Shown here piece after piece: positions 33,370-41,389 of a DNA stretch of 64,000 nt. The stretch lies in NCBI GenBank assembly GCA_038232275.1, contig JBBSIC010000002.1, positions 39,504 through 103,503 of the forward strand, given 5' to 3'. The position numbers and the translations under genes are program-made. Positions within the stretch are counted from its first letter, which is position 1. Each line of letters starts with the position of its first letter. Below the pieces are notes generated by a model, which saw nothing but the letters and a program-made list of their open reading frames with translations, was not told the DNA's origin and did no database searches. The stretch is from DATLGB01 sp038232275 (lineage in GTDB: Bacteria > Actinomycetota > Thermoleophilia > Solirubrobacterales > Solirubrobacteraceae).

Positions 33370-33770
33370 GCACGCTGCGCATCGCACGCCGGCTCTACGA
33401 CGAGCTGATCGCCCACGCGCTCGAGGACGCGCCGAACGAGTGCTGCGGCATGATCGCCGCGCGCGACGGCGAGGCGGTCGAGGTGCACCGGATGCGCAAC
33501 GCCGCGGCGAGCCCTCTGCGCTACGAGATCGACGGGATCGAGCAGTACCGGGTCCAGACGGGGATCGAGGATGCCGGCCTCGACCTCGGGGCGATCTACC
33601 ATTCGCACACCCGCTCGGACCCCGAGCCCTCCCAGACCGACGTCAACCTCGCCTTCTACCCCGACTCGCTCTACGTGATCGTCGGCGTCCAGGACCGCGA
33701 CGCGCCCGAGGTCCGCGCGTTTGAGATCGTCGACGAGCAGGTCGTCGAGGCCGGGCTCGAGGTCCTCTGA
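33366..33770 (+). CDS. mec: Mec-type JAMM metalloprotease (CysO-cysteine peptidase)
   Basis: The 134-residue protein has the JAMM zinc site: Glu25 in NECCG, then His79-x-His81-x10-Asp92 in YHSHTRSDPEPSQTD, with a Ser in between. In mycobacteria Mec releases cysteine from the CysO-cysteine adduct. No ATG, GTG or TTG lies in frame upstream of the essential Glu. The first ATG (33450) would remove it. CTG 33366, overlapping the tatA stop as CTGA, is the likeliest start, with CTG 33375 next. The zinc-ribbon gene follows with a TGATG overlap. Confidence 0.8.
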   Translation: MSTLRIARRLYDELIAHALEDAPNECCGMIAARDGEAVEVHRMRNAAASPLRYEIDGIEQYRVQTGIEDAGLDLGAIYHSHTRSDPEPSQTDVNLAFYPDSLYVIVGVQDRDAPEVRAFEIVDEQVVEAGLEVL

Positions 33771-34267
33771 TGGCCGCGCTCGTGTGCCCCGGGTGCGGAC
33801 ACACGAGCGACGCCGGGACGGAGCGCTTCTGCCCGCGCTGCGGCATGCCGCTCACGCTCGCGCCGGTGGCCGTCGCGCCGATGACCGAGCGCCAGGAGCG
33901 CGCCCGCAAGGTCTCCCCGCAGTACGGGGAGGGCCGCCTCGTGAAGGTCGGCTGGGCGCGCAACCAGGCCGAGGCCGAGCTGCTATCGGGCATGCTGCTT
34001 GAGGAGGGCATCCCGAGCCTCGCCCGGCGCTCCGGCGGCTTCGACGTCCCGGACTTCCTCGCCGCGGGTCCGCGCGACATCCTCGTGGCCGCATCCGGGG
34101 CCGACGCCGCCCGCGACCTGCTGAGCCCGGGCGCCGACGGGCGCCCCGAGGCCGAGCGGATGCCCCGCGAGCCGCCGGCGCCGTGGATCCGCGCGCTGGC
34201 CCTCGTGATGGTGGTCGTCACCGTCGCGCTCGTGGCGGCGGGGGTCGTAAGCGCGCTCGTGCTGTAG
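33770..34267 (+). CDS. Zinc-ribbon/DUF2007-like membrane protein
   Basis: The 165-residue protein has an N-terminal zinc ribbon (CPGCGHTSDAGTERFCPRCG). A DUF2007-like middle follows (KVGWARNQAEAELLSGMLLE, then PSLARR and PRDILVAASGADAARDLL). A single C-terminal membrane helix (ALALVMVVVTVALVAAGVV) places the ribbon in the cytoplasm. DUF2007 proteins are thought to transduce signals, but this is weakly known. Its ATG overlaps the mec stop (TGATG), so it is translationally coupled to the sulfur genes. The function is unknown. Confidence 0.75.
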   Translation: MAALVCPGCGHTSDAGTERFCPRCGMPLTLAPVAVAPMTERQERARKVSPQYGEGRLVKVGWARNQAEAELLSGMLLEEGIPSLARRSGGFDVPDFLAAGPRDILVAASGADAARDLLSPGADGRPEAERMPREPPAPWIRALALVMVVVTVALVAAGVVSALVL

Positions 34268-34288
34268 GACGCGGGACGTCTACAGCTG

Positions 34289-34406
34289 GGCTGGTAAGGA
34301 GGGCGCCCGGAGGGGGTGGCTGCGCAAATGTACCCAGGAGGTACTTCTCAGCAGCCAGCACCGTTCGGCCCGCTCCGTGCGGTGCCGAACCCCCTCCTTG
34401 CCAGCC
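34289..34406. other. Three-way-junction palindrome, possible structured RNA or terminator
   Basis: In the gap between two convergent genes, outer arms 34289-34303 and 34392-34406 pair over 15 bases with one G-U. Inside are two hairpins. The first, 34315-34323 with 34351-34362, has an inner stem GTACC/GGTAC (34330-34344). The second is 34363-34369 with 34384-34390 plus CCGC/GCGG. The whole resembles a compact RNA with a closing stem and two arms. It matches no RNA I can recognise by sequence. It may equally be an elaborate bidirectional terminator. Confidence 0.5.
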
Positions 34407-34431
34407 AGTCGTTCGTGTGCCGCGCGCCGCC

Positions 34432-35214
34432 TCACCCGCGCTCCCGGCGCGGCGGCTGGCGCCCCTCGGCCATCCGCGCCAGGTGCGCGTGCCAGGTCCC
34501 CTCGGTGTGGCGCAGGGCGCGGCCGTGGAAGGCCTGCTCCAGCGCCCGGCGGGGCGAGTCGGCGCCGGCCTCGCCGCGGGCGAGCGCGACGCCGGCGCCG
34601 TTGCCCTCCTCGCGGCAGAGCAGGTCGAAGACCGACCCGCCGAGCAGCGGCGCGTCGGCGCGCGAGGGCGGGAAGGACGGTGGCGAGCCCTCGCGCAGGC
34701 GGCGGGCGATGAGCGGGCGGGCGTAGGCGACCTGGCCCGAGAAGTACTGGGCGGCGCCCTCGAGCAGCCAGGCCCAGCGGCCGTAGCGCGACAGGAAGCC
34801 GATCCCCTTCGGCGCCTTGAAGCGCTCGTTGCTCTCGGCCACGAGGCGCCGGGCGAGGAGGGCGGTGGGCGCGAGCATCAGCATCTCCAGCGAGCCCTCG
34901 ACGTTGGAGGCACGGCGGGCCAGGACGCGGGGGGAGAGCACGTGCAGGTCGCGCTCCCCAGCCCATCCGACCACATAGCGGCGGCCGGCCTGGGTCGTCA
35001 TCCGCCGCTGGACCGGCAGCAGCGGCGCGGCCGCGTCGAGCTGCGCCTCGGTCCCGTGCAGGACGACCGCGAGCTCGCCGACGCTGACGCCGAAGAGCCG
35101 CTCGAGGCGCGAGCGGGCCCCCTCCAGGGCGCGCAGCACCTGCTCGGCGTCCGCCGCGTCGCGCTCGTCGTGGCGGGCGACGAAGGTGTCGGACTCCGTC
35201 TCCAGCCAGGTCAC
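34432..35214 (-). CDS. Possible gluzincin-like protein without an intact HExxH
   Basis: The 260-residue protein resembles peptidase-MA-type proteins. RRLVAESNERFK sits where HExxH would be, but the histidines are missing, and WLLEGAAQYFSGQ looks like the downstream glutamate motif. The N-terminal part (LERLFGVSVGELAVVLHGT) resembles the pro-region of this fold. If the reading is right, it has lost zinc-binding and would be inactive as a protease. It has no signal peptide. The evidence is pattern-level only. Confidence 0.5.
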   Translation of the reverse strand: MTWLETESDTFVARHDERDAADAEQVLRALEGARSRLERLFGVSVGELAVVLHGTEAQLDAAAPLLPVQRRMTTQAGRRYVVGWAGERDLHVLSPRVLARRASNVEGSLEMLMLAPTALLARRLVAESNERFKAPKGIGFLSRYGRWAWLLEGAAQYFSGQVAYARPLIARRLREGSPPSFPPSRADAPLLGGSVFDLLCREEGNGAGVALARGEAGADSPRRALEQAFHGRALRHTEGTWHAHLARMAEGRQPPRRERG

Positions 35215-35282
35215 GGGGCGCCGCTACCCGGCGGCGGCCTCGACTAGCCGCGTGGCCATGGAGAACCGGCGGGGCGCCGGAG

Positions 35283-35927
35283 TCAGGCGAAGGCCGGCAC
35301 GGCGACCGGCGTGCCGTTGGCGTCGGCGACGCGGCCGATCTCCTCGGAGGCCCGCTCGAACTCCTCGTCGGAGAGCACGGGGGTGCCCTCGAACGGCAGG
35401 TCGCGGGTGATCTCCAGGAAGGAGCGGCAGCCGCCGAAGTCGTCGCGCACCTTGACGGTGACCGGACGCGGGATCCGGTAGGTCCGCAGCAGCACGACGT
35501 TGAGCGGGTGGCGGCGCTTCCAGGACAGCCGCTTCTCGGCGTAGTCCGTGGTCCAGACGTAGTAGGGGGACAGCGCCTCGATCGCCCGGCGGTCGGTGAC
35601 CGTCCAGGCGCTGGCGACCTCGGCCCACGCGCGGATGCGCACGCGATCGGGCTGCGGAATGCCGCCGTCGGCGGTCAGGGCCCAGGCGGGAGGCTCACCT
35701 TCGCCCCACACGCCCTCCTCGAGGGCGCGCCGGAGCTCCGGCCGGTGGGACTCGCGCACGAGGTCGTTGCGCTGGTGGTCGAACGTCGGATACAGAAAGA
35801 ACCGCTGATGCTCCAGCTCGAACTGTTTTGAGGGCTCGTGCACTCCACCCTTGCGCAGGGTGACGAGCTGCTCGCCTTCGGCGAGTGCGCGCACGGTGAC
35901 TGCCCATTCCTTGAAGGCGATTGGCAT
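35283..35927 (-). CDS. DUF1802 family protein
   Basis: From ATG 35927 the 214-residue protein opens MPIAFKEWAVTVRALAEGEQ, then LRKGGVHE, FFLYPTFDHQRNDLV and YVWTTDYAEKRLSWKRRHPL. These are typical of DUF1802, a family of unknown function common in cyanobacteria and actinobacteria. No catalytic residue is known. The start is supported by the conserved N terminus and by the promoter-like pair about 80 bases upstream. Confidence 0.85.
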   Translation of the reverse strand: MPIAFKEWAVTVRALAEGEQLVTLRKGGVHEPSKQFELEHQRFFLYPTFDHQRNDLVRESHRPELRRALEEGVWGEGEPPAWALTADGGIPQPDRVRIRAWAEVASAWTVTDRRAIEALSPYYVWTTDYAEKRLSWKRRHPLNVVLLRTYRIPRPVTVKVRDDFGGCRSFLEITRDLPFEGTPVLSDEEFERASEEIGRVADANGTPVAVPAFA

Positions 35928-36005
35928 AGAGAAGGGGGGTAGGCGTGTGGCCTGCGAGAAACGCTCCGCCGGTCGGCTGACCGCAGACTCCGGAGCGAGG
36001 GTCAC

Positions 36006-36033
36006 ATACTAAGCACAAGCTCCCGAAATGCAA
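36006..36033 (-). promoter_or_regulatory. Possible promoter for the DUF1802 gene
   Basis: On the minus strand TTGCAT (36028-36033) and TAGTAT (36006-36011) are spaced 16 bases apart, in an AT-richer stretch. This is about 80 bases upstream of the DUF1802 ATG. Confidence 0.5.
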
Positions 36034-36063
36034 AACTTCCCTGCAGATTGGCATCTTCTTGAG

Positions 36064-36080
36064 ACTGACTCCTTGTCAGT
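36064..36080. terminator. Small hairpin downstream of the hyu operon
   Basis: ACTGAC-TCCTT-GTCAGT is a perfect 6-bp stem. It lies about 70 bases after the stop of the last hyu-operon gene. There is no T-tract, so it is only a weak terminator candidate. Confidence 0.3.
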
Positions 36081-36147
36081 AGCCCGCCTGGTCTGCGCGC
36101 GCCCCACCCGGGAGACCCGGCGGACGTGCCAGCCGCGCGGACGGACG

Positions 36148-37035
36148 CTAGAGACCCACGCCGGCGAGGGCCTCGAGGACCTCAAGGACGGCCGCGAAGT
36201 CGGCGTCGCCGAGGTCCCGGCCCATCGCCGCGACGTACTGGTCGCGGGCCGCCGCCGCGGCGGGGACGGGGACGCCGGCGGCCTGGCTCTCCTCGAGGCA
36301 CAGCCGGACGTCCTTGAGCATGTGCTCGAGCTTGAAGAGCGTCGCGTAGTCGTGCTCGCGCATCGGCCCGCTCTTGAGCTCGAGCATGGTCGAACCGCCC
36401 GAGCCGGCGCTCATGACCTGCACGAGCGCGTCCAGATCGACGCCCGTGGCCTTGCCGACGATCAGCGCCTGCGCGACGACCGAGGCGTTGATCGCCGCGG
36501 TCGAGTTGTTGATCAGCTTGACCATCTCGCCATGGCCGAGGCCGCCGACTGCGACGACCAGCGCGCCCATGGCCTCGAGCAGGGGCCGCACCCGCTCGAC
36601 GTCCTCGGCGTCGCCGCCCGCCATGATCGTCAGCGTGCCGTCGGCCGCCTTCGGCGCCGAGCCGGTCACGGGCGCGTCGACCATCTTCACGCCGCGCTCG
36701 GCCAGCCGCTCGCCGATCGCCCGCGTCTGCGACGGCGCGATCGTCGACATGTCCACGAAGATCGCGCCCTCGCGGGCGCCGTGCAGCGCCCCGTCGGGCT
36801 CGTCGAGCAGCAGCGAGGCGACCTGGTCGCCGTCGACGACCATCGAGATGACGACGTCGGCGGCGGCCGCGGCCGCGCGCGGCGTGCCCGCGAGGGTGGC
36901 GCCGTGCTCGGCGGCCCACTCCTCGGCCTTGGAGCGGGTGCGGTTGTAGACCGTGAGGTGGTGGCCGGCCCGGATCAGGTGGACGGCCTGGCGCGATCCC
37001 ATGATCCCGAGGCCGAGGAAGGCGACGTCGGTCAT
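36148..37035 (-). CDS. 3-hydroxyisobutyrate dehydrogenase family oxidoreductase
   Basis: The 295-residue protein has the GxGxxG NAD(P) motif (LGLGIMGSRQAVHL) and the family's DAPVTGSAPKAADGTLTIMAGG. It also has the catalytic lysine region GHGEMVKLINNSTAAINASVVAQA. Such enzymes oxidise beta-hydroxy acids or reduce tartronate semialdehyde. The ATG overlaps the hydrolase stop by four bases. As the last gene of the hyuA-hyuB-hydrolase unit it probably acts on a product of that pathway. Confidence 0.88.
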   Translation of the reverse strand: MTDVAFLGLGIMGSRQAVHLIRAGHHLTVYNRTRSKAEEWAAEHGATLAGTPRAAAAAADVVISMVVDGDQVASLLLDEPDGALHGAREGAIFVDMSTIAPSQTRAIGERLAERGVKMVDAPVTGSAPKAADGTLTIMAGGDAEDVERVRPLLEAMGALVVAVGGLGHGEMVKLINNSTAAINASVVAQALIVGKATGVDLDALVQVMSAGSGGSTMLELKSGPMREHDYATLFKLEHMLKDVRLCLEESQAAGVPVPAAAAARDQYVAAMGRDLGDADFAAVLEVLEALAGVGL

Positions 37036-37904
37036 CGGCCGAGTACGAGGTCCAGGACGCGCCGCGGCCGTTCCTCGGGCAAGAAGTGCCCGGCGTTCTC
37101 GACGATCGTGGTGCGCAGGTCGCCGACGTGCGCTTCGGCGCCGGCCAGCCGCGCAGGCGTGACGACGGGGTCCAGCGCGCCCGTCGCCATGACGACGGGG
37201 ACCTCGACGCGCCGGTTGGCGTAGCGTCCGCGGGCCATCGCCGGCAGCTCGCGGGTCAGGAAGGTGCGGTACAGGGCGGAGGCCGCGCGAGCGTGGCCGG
37301 CGCGGGCGAACGCACCGGCGTACAGGCGCAGGTCCTCGTCGCTCCAGCGGCGATCGGGGCCCGAGCCCTCGCGCACGATGGCGCGCACCATCGCGGGCAC
37401 GTGCCGGAAGAGGGCCGGGCCGAGGCCGGGCGTGGCGATCGGCAGCTGGTAGCTGCTCTTGAGCGTGCTCTTGAGGTCGCGGTCCGGCTTGAACCAGGGG
37501 TGGACGATGCTGAGGGCGACGAGGCGCTCGACGCGCTCCGGGGCGCGGACGGCCGTCAGCCAGCCGACGAACCCGCCCCAGTCGTGCCCGGCGAGCACGC
37601 ACGTCTCGATCCCCAGGACGTCCAGCAGCCGTTCGACGTCGCTCGCCAGGCCCATCTTGGAGTAGTTGCCGGCCGGCGCGTCGCTCCAGCCGAACCCGCG
37701 CAGGTCCGGGGCGTAGACGCGGTGCGCCTTGGCGAGCTCCGGCATGATCCTGCGCCACGACCACCAGTGCTGCGGCCAGCCGTGCAGGAGCACGATCGGC
37801 GGCGCGTCCAAAGCGCCGGCGGTCGCGACGTGCCAGCGGGCGCGGTCGACCCGCACGTCGATGTGGACGATGCCGGGCAGCGGCGGCGGGGAGGAGGGGA
37901 ACAT
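37032..37904 (-). CDS. Alpha/beta hydrolase (epoxide-hydrolase-like)
   Basis: The 290-residue protein has the oxyanion motif HGWPQHWWSW and a nucleophile elbow GHDWGGFVGW with Asp as nucleophile. That Asp is typical of epoxide hydrolases and haloalkane dehalogenases. The general base His is in ENAGHFLPEE and the third acid in GALDPVV. It has no signal peptide. It lies 12 bases after hyuB and overlaps the dehydrogenase gene, so it is part of the operon. A substrate shared with the hydantoinase cannot be deduced. Confidence 0.85.
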   Translation of the reverse strand: MFPSSPPPLPGIVHIDVRVDRARWHVATAGALDAPPIVLLHGWPQHWWSWRRIMPELAKAHRVYAPDLRGFGWSDAPAGNYSKMGLASDVERLLDVLGIETCVLAGHDWGGFVGWLTAVRAPERVERLVALSIVHPWFKPDRDLKSTLKSSYQLPIATPGLGPALFRHVPAMVRAIVREGSGPDRRWSDEDLRLYAGAFARAGHARAASALYRTFLTRELPAMARGRYANRRVEVPVVMATGALDPVVTPARLAGAEAHVGDLRTTIVENAGHFLPEERPRRVLDLVLGR

Positions 37905-37916
37905 CGCCGCGAAAAG

Positions 37917-39401
37917 CTACCTGCCCGGCGTGCCGTGGCCGCCCCCGCCCGGGGTCTCGAGGCGCAGGCGCGAGCCCGCGCGCAGTCTGGCCCTCGCCTT
38001 CGGGGGGAGCTCCTCGCCGTCGAGCAGGTTGCGGCCCTTCGCGCCGGGCCCGCCGCCGTCGGCGCCCGGCGGCGCGTGGCGGCGGCGCTCGGTGAGCAGC
38101 GACAGCTCCATGTCCACCAGGGCCTCGTACTCGCGCACGACCCCGTCGCCGCCGCGGTGCGCGCCGTCGCCGCCCGACTCGCGGCGGACCGCGTACTCGG
38201 TCACCCGCAGCGGGAACTCGAGCTCGAGCGCCTCGACCGGCGTGTTGAGCGTGTTGGACATGGCGACGTGCACGGCGCTCGGCCCGGCGGCGTCCGGGCA
38301 GGCGCCCTGGCCGCCGCCGAGGGTCTCGTAGTAGGTGAAGGCGTCCGTGCCCAGGACGACGTTGTTCATCGTCCCCTGCCCGAGTGCCCGGCCGAAGGCG
38401 GCCAGGACGAGGTCGGCGACGCGGCTGGAGGTCTCGACGTTGCCCGCCACGACGGCGGCCGGGGCGCGGGCGTTGAGCAGGCTCCCCTCCGGCGCGACCA
38501 CCCGCAGCGGGCGCGCGGCCCCCGCGCTGGGCGGGATGTCGGGGTCGGTGAGGACGCGCACGGCGAACAGGCAGGCGGAGACGGTGACCGCGAGCGGGCA
38601 GTTGAGGTTGCCCGCGTGCTGCTGCGCGCTGCCGCTGAAGTCGAGCACCAGCTCGTCGCCCGCGACCGTGGCGGCGAGCCGCAGCTCGAGGTCCCCCTCG
38701 GCGGCCTCGAGGACGTCGCGCGCCTCGCGCGTCCCGTCGCCGAGCTCGGCAAGGCATGCGCGCATGCGCCGCTCGGCGTAGTCCTGGACGGCGTCCGTCG
38801 CCGCGCGCAGCTCCGCGGCGCCGACCTTCTCCGCGAGCTCTGCGAGCCGGCGCGCGCCCGCGCGGTTGGCGGCGAGCTGCGCGCGCAGGTCGGCGCGGCG
38901 CTGGGGCGGGTTGCGCATCTGGCCGGCAAGCTCGTCGACTGCCGCGTCGTCGAGCGGGCGAGGCGCGATCACGACGCCCTCGTCGGCGAGCGTCCGCGAG
39001 TCGGCGGGCATCGACCCGGGCGTCGGGCCGCCGACGTCGGCGTGGTGCGCGCGCGAGGCGGCGAAGCCCAGCAGCGCGTCGCCCTCCATGACCGGCGTGA
39101 CCACCGTGATGTCGGGCAGGTGGGTCCCGCCCGCGTAGGGATCGTTGACCACCCACGGCCGATCGTCGCCCTCCGCGCGCTCGGCGGCGATCGCCGCGAC
39201 GGCGGCGGGCATCGCACCGAGGTGGACGGGGATATGCTCGGCCTGCATGACCATCGCGGCGTCGGCGTCGAAGAGCGCGCAGGAGCAGTCGCGGCGCTCC
39301 TTGATGTTGGCGGAGTGCGCCGCGCGGACGAGCACCGCGCCCATCTCCTCGCAGGCGGCCCGCAGCGCGCCCCCGATGACGCGCAGCGCTACCGCGTCCA
39401 T
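37917..39401 (-). CDS. hyuB: Hydantoinase B/oxoprolinase-type subunit
   Basis: The 494-residue protein matches HyuB-type subunits: RVIGGALRAACEEMGAVLVR, SANIKERRDCSCALFDAD, VVNDPYAGGTHLPDI and SRAHHADVGGPTPGSM. Metal-binding His/Asp residues in NDPYAGGTH and HHADVG are intact. With HyuA it uses ATP to open 5-membered rings (hydantoin or 5-oxoproline) or carboxylates ketones. The start overlaps hyuA by 13 bases. The glycine-rich C-terminal end is ordinary. Confidence 0.88.
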   Translation of the reverse strand: MDAVALRVIGGALRAACEEMGAVLVRAAHSANIKERRDCSCALFDADAAMVMQAEHIPVHLGAMPAAVAAIAAERAEGDDRPWVVNDPYAGGTHLPDITVVTPVMEGDALLGFAASRAHHADVGGPTPGSMPADSRTLADEGVVIAPRPLDDAAVDELAGQMRNPPQRRADLRAQLAANRAGARRLAELAEKVGAAELRAATDAVQDYAERRMRACLAELGDGTREARDVLEAAEGDLELRLAATVAGDELVLDFSGSAQQHAGNLNCPLAVTVSACLFAVRVLTDPDIPPSAGAARPLRVVAPEGSLLNARAPAAVVAGNVETSSRVADLVLAAFGRALGQGTMNNVVLGTDAFTYYETLGGGQGACPDAAGPSAVHVAMSNTLNTPVEALELEFPLRVTEYAVRRESGGDGAHRGGDGVVREYEALVDMELSLLTERRRHAPPGADGGGPGAKGRNLLDGEELPPKARARLRAGSRLRLETPGGGGHGTPGR

Positions 39402-41374
39402 GCGAGCCTGACCGTCCCGGCGGTCTCCGTCTCGCCCACCCAGCCCGGCAAGACGACGAGCGTCGCCTCGGGCAGCTCGACGATCGCCGGGCCCTCGACC
39501 CGCTCCCCCGGGGCGGGCTCGCCGCGCAGCACCGCGGCCTCGAGCTCCTCCCCGCCGAAGACGGCCTGGCGCGTCGAGCGCTCGGCGCCGCGGCCCTCCG
39601 CGCCGGCCGCGTCCGGGTCGATCTCCGGGCCCGGCCGCGCGGCCGTCACGCGCACGGTGACGAGCTCGACCTCGCCGTCCGGGTCGCGGTAGCCGTAGGC
39701 CTGCTCGTGAGCGGCGGCGAACGCCTCGCGCAGCTCGTCCGGGCCGGGCTCGGAGAGCTCGACAGCCAGCTCGAAGGCCTGCCCGCGGTAGCGCAGCTCG
39801 AAGACCGTCCGCAGCTCGGCGTCGTCACCCAGGTCGGCCCGGGCGCGCGCGGCCAGCTCGGCGACGGCGTCGGACACCGCGTCGGCGGTCAGCGCCTCGG
39901 CCGACAGCAGGACGCTGCGCTGCACGTCGCGGCGGCGCTCGGAGACGACGAGGCCGAGCGCGGCGAGGACCCCGGACGCGCGCGGGCAGAGGATCGTGGT
40001 CAGCCCCAGCTCGGCGGCGATCGCCGCCGCGTGCAGCGGTCCGGCGCCGCCGAAGGGCAGCAGCGCGAGCTCGCGCGGGTCGACGCCGCGCTCGACCGTC
40101 ATGACCCGCAGCGCGCGGACCATCTCGGCGTTGGCGACGTCGAGGATGCCCTGCGCGCACTCGATCACGTCGAGTCCCAGGCGTCCGCCGAGGTCGCCGA
40201 CGGCCCGTTCGGCGGCGCCGGCGTCGAGCGTCAGCGACCCCGCCAGCGGCGAGCCGGCGTCGAGGTAGCCGAGCACGAGGTTCGCGTCGGTGACCGTCGG
40301 CTCCTCTCCGCCGTGGCCGTAGGCGGCGGGCCCGGGCCGGGCGCCGGCCGAGCGCGGCCCGACGCGCAGCGCGCCGCCCGCGTCCGCCCAGGCGACCGAG
40401 CCGCCGCCCGCCCCCACCGTGTGCAGGTCGAGCATCGGCAGCGCGATCGGCCGGTCCCCGACGCGGCGGCCGCTCGTCTCCCGCACCCGCCCGCCCTCGA
40501 TCACGCAGACGTCGCAGGAGGTGCCGCCCATGTCGAAGCACAGCGCGCCCTGCTCGCCCGCGCCGGCAGCCGCCCACGCCGCGCCCGCGGCCCCTCCGGC
40601 CGGCCCGCTCAGGACCGTCGTCGCGGCGTGGGCGCCGGCGTGCTCGACGTCGGCGAGCCCGCCCGAGGACTGCATCACGTCCGGCCGCGGCAGCCCGGCC
40701 TGTTGCGCCCGGGACACGAGCCGCCGCAGGTAGTCGGCGAGCAGCGGCGACAGGGCGGCGTCGACCTCGGTGGTGGCCGCTCGCTCGTGCTCGCGGAACG
40801 TCCCGACCGCCTCGCTGGAGAGCGAGACGTGGACGCCCGGCAGGGCGCGGGCCAGCGCCTCGCCGAGCGCGCGCTCGTGCTCGGGGTGGCGATAGGCGTG
40901 CAGCAGGCAGACGGCGACGGCCTCAGGCTCGAGGGCGCGCAGGCGCTCGACGACGTCGGCGATCCCGTCGTCGCCGAGCGCCTCGAGCACGCCGTCCGGC
41001 CCCATGCGCTCCGCCGCGCCGACGCGGCGCTCGGGCGGCACGAGCGGCGCCGGGTGCGCCGCGCACAGGCGATAGAGGTCCGCGCGCGCCTGGCGGCCGA
41101 GCTCGACGAGGTCCTCGAAGCCGGCGGTGGCGACGAAGGCCGTGCGCGCTCCGCGGCCCTCGAGCAGGGCGTTGGTGGCGACCGTGGTCCCGTGCGAGAA
41201 GCCCTCGACGTCCGCGGGCTGCGCCTCCGCTTTCTCAAGTGCGGCGCGCACGGCCGCCAGCACGCCCGCGGACTGGTCCTCAGGAGTAGTCGGCGCCTTG
41301 GCCGTCACCAGCCGCCCGCCGACGGCCAGCACGGCGTCTGTGAAGGTCCCTCCGACGTCGACTCCGAGGAGCAC
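39389..41374 (-). CDS. hyuA: Hydantoinase A/oxoprolinase-type ATPase subunit
   Basis: The 661-residue protein has the actin-like ATPase core: LGVDVGGTFTDAVLAV at the start, SHGTTVATNALLEGRG, LSGPAGGAAGAAWAA and FDMGGTSCDVCVI. These define the N-methylhydantoinase A family. It activates the ring carbonyl with ATP, and HyuB carries out hydrolysis. It is the first gene of the four-gene operon. The alanine-rich C-terminal 130 residues are typical. Confidence 0.9.
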   Translation of the reverse strand: MLLGVDVGGTFTDAVLAVGGRLVTAKAPTTPEDQSAGVLAAVRAALEKAEAQPADVEGFSHGTTVATNALLEGRGARTAFVATAGFEDLVELGRQARADLYRLCAAHPAPLVPPERRVGAAERMGPDGVLEALGDDGIADVVERLRALEPEAVAVCLLHAYRHPEHERALGEALARALPGVHVSLSSEAVGTFREHERAATTEVDAALSPLLADYLRRLVSRAQQAGLPRPDVMQSSGGLADVEHAGAHAATTVLSGPAGGAAGAAWAAAGAGEQGALCFDMGGTSCDVCVIEGGRVRETSGRRVGDRPIALPMLDLHTVGAGGGSVAWADAGGALRVGPRSAGARPGPAAYGHGGEEPTVTDANLVLGYLDAGSPLAGSLTLDAGAAERAVGDLGGRLGLDVIECAQGILDVANAEMVRALRVMTVERGVDPRELALLPFGGAGPLHAAAIAAELGLTTILCPRASGVLAALGLVVSERRRDVQRSVLLSAEALTADAVSDAVAELAARARADLGDDAELRTVFELRYRGQAFELAVELSEPGPDELREAFAAAHEQAYGYRDPDGEVELVTVRVTAARPGPEIDPDAAGAEGRGAERSTRQAVFGGEELEAAVLRGEPAPGERVEGPAIVELPEATLVVLPGWVGETETAGTVRLAWTR

Positions 41375-41389
41375 CTCGGAGCACGGTAG

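Noticed and set aside
34289..34406. 5S rRNA identity for the three-way-junction palindrome
   Set aside because: The shape is similar but conserved 5S sequences such as the CCGAAC-containing loop context are absent, and no 16S or 23S genes flank it.
37917..39156. Extension of the dehydrogenase frame to about 1000 codons
   Set aside because: It covers the alpha/beta hydrolase and hyuB genes in another frame, with Arg/Ala-rich nonsense.
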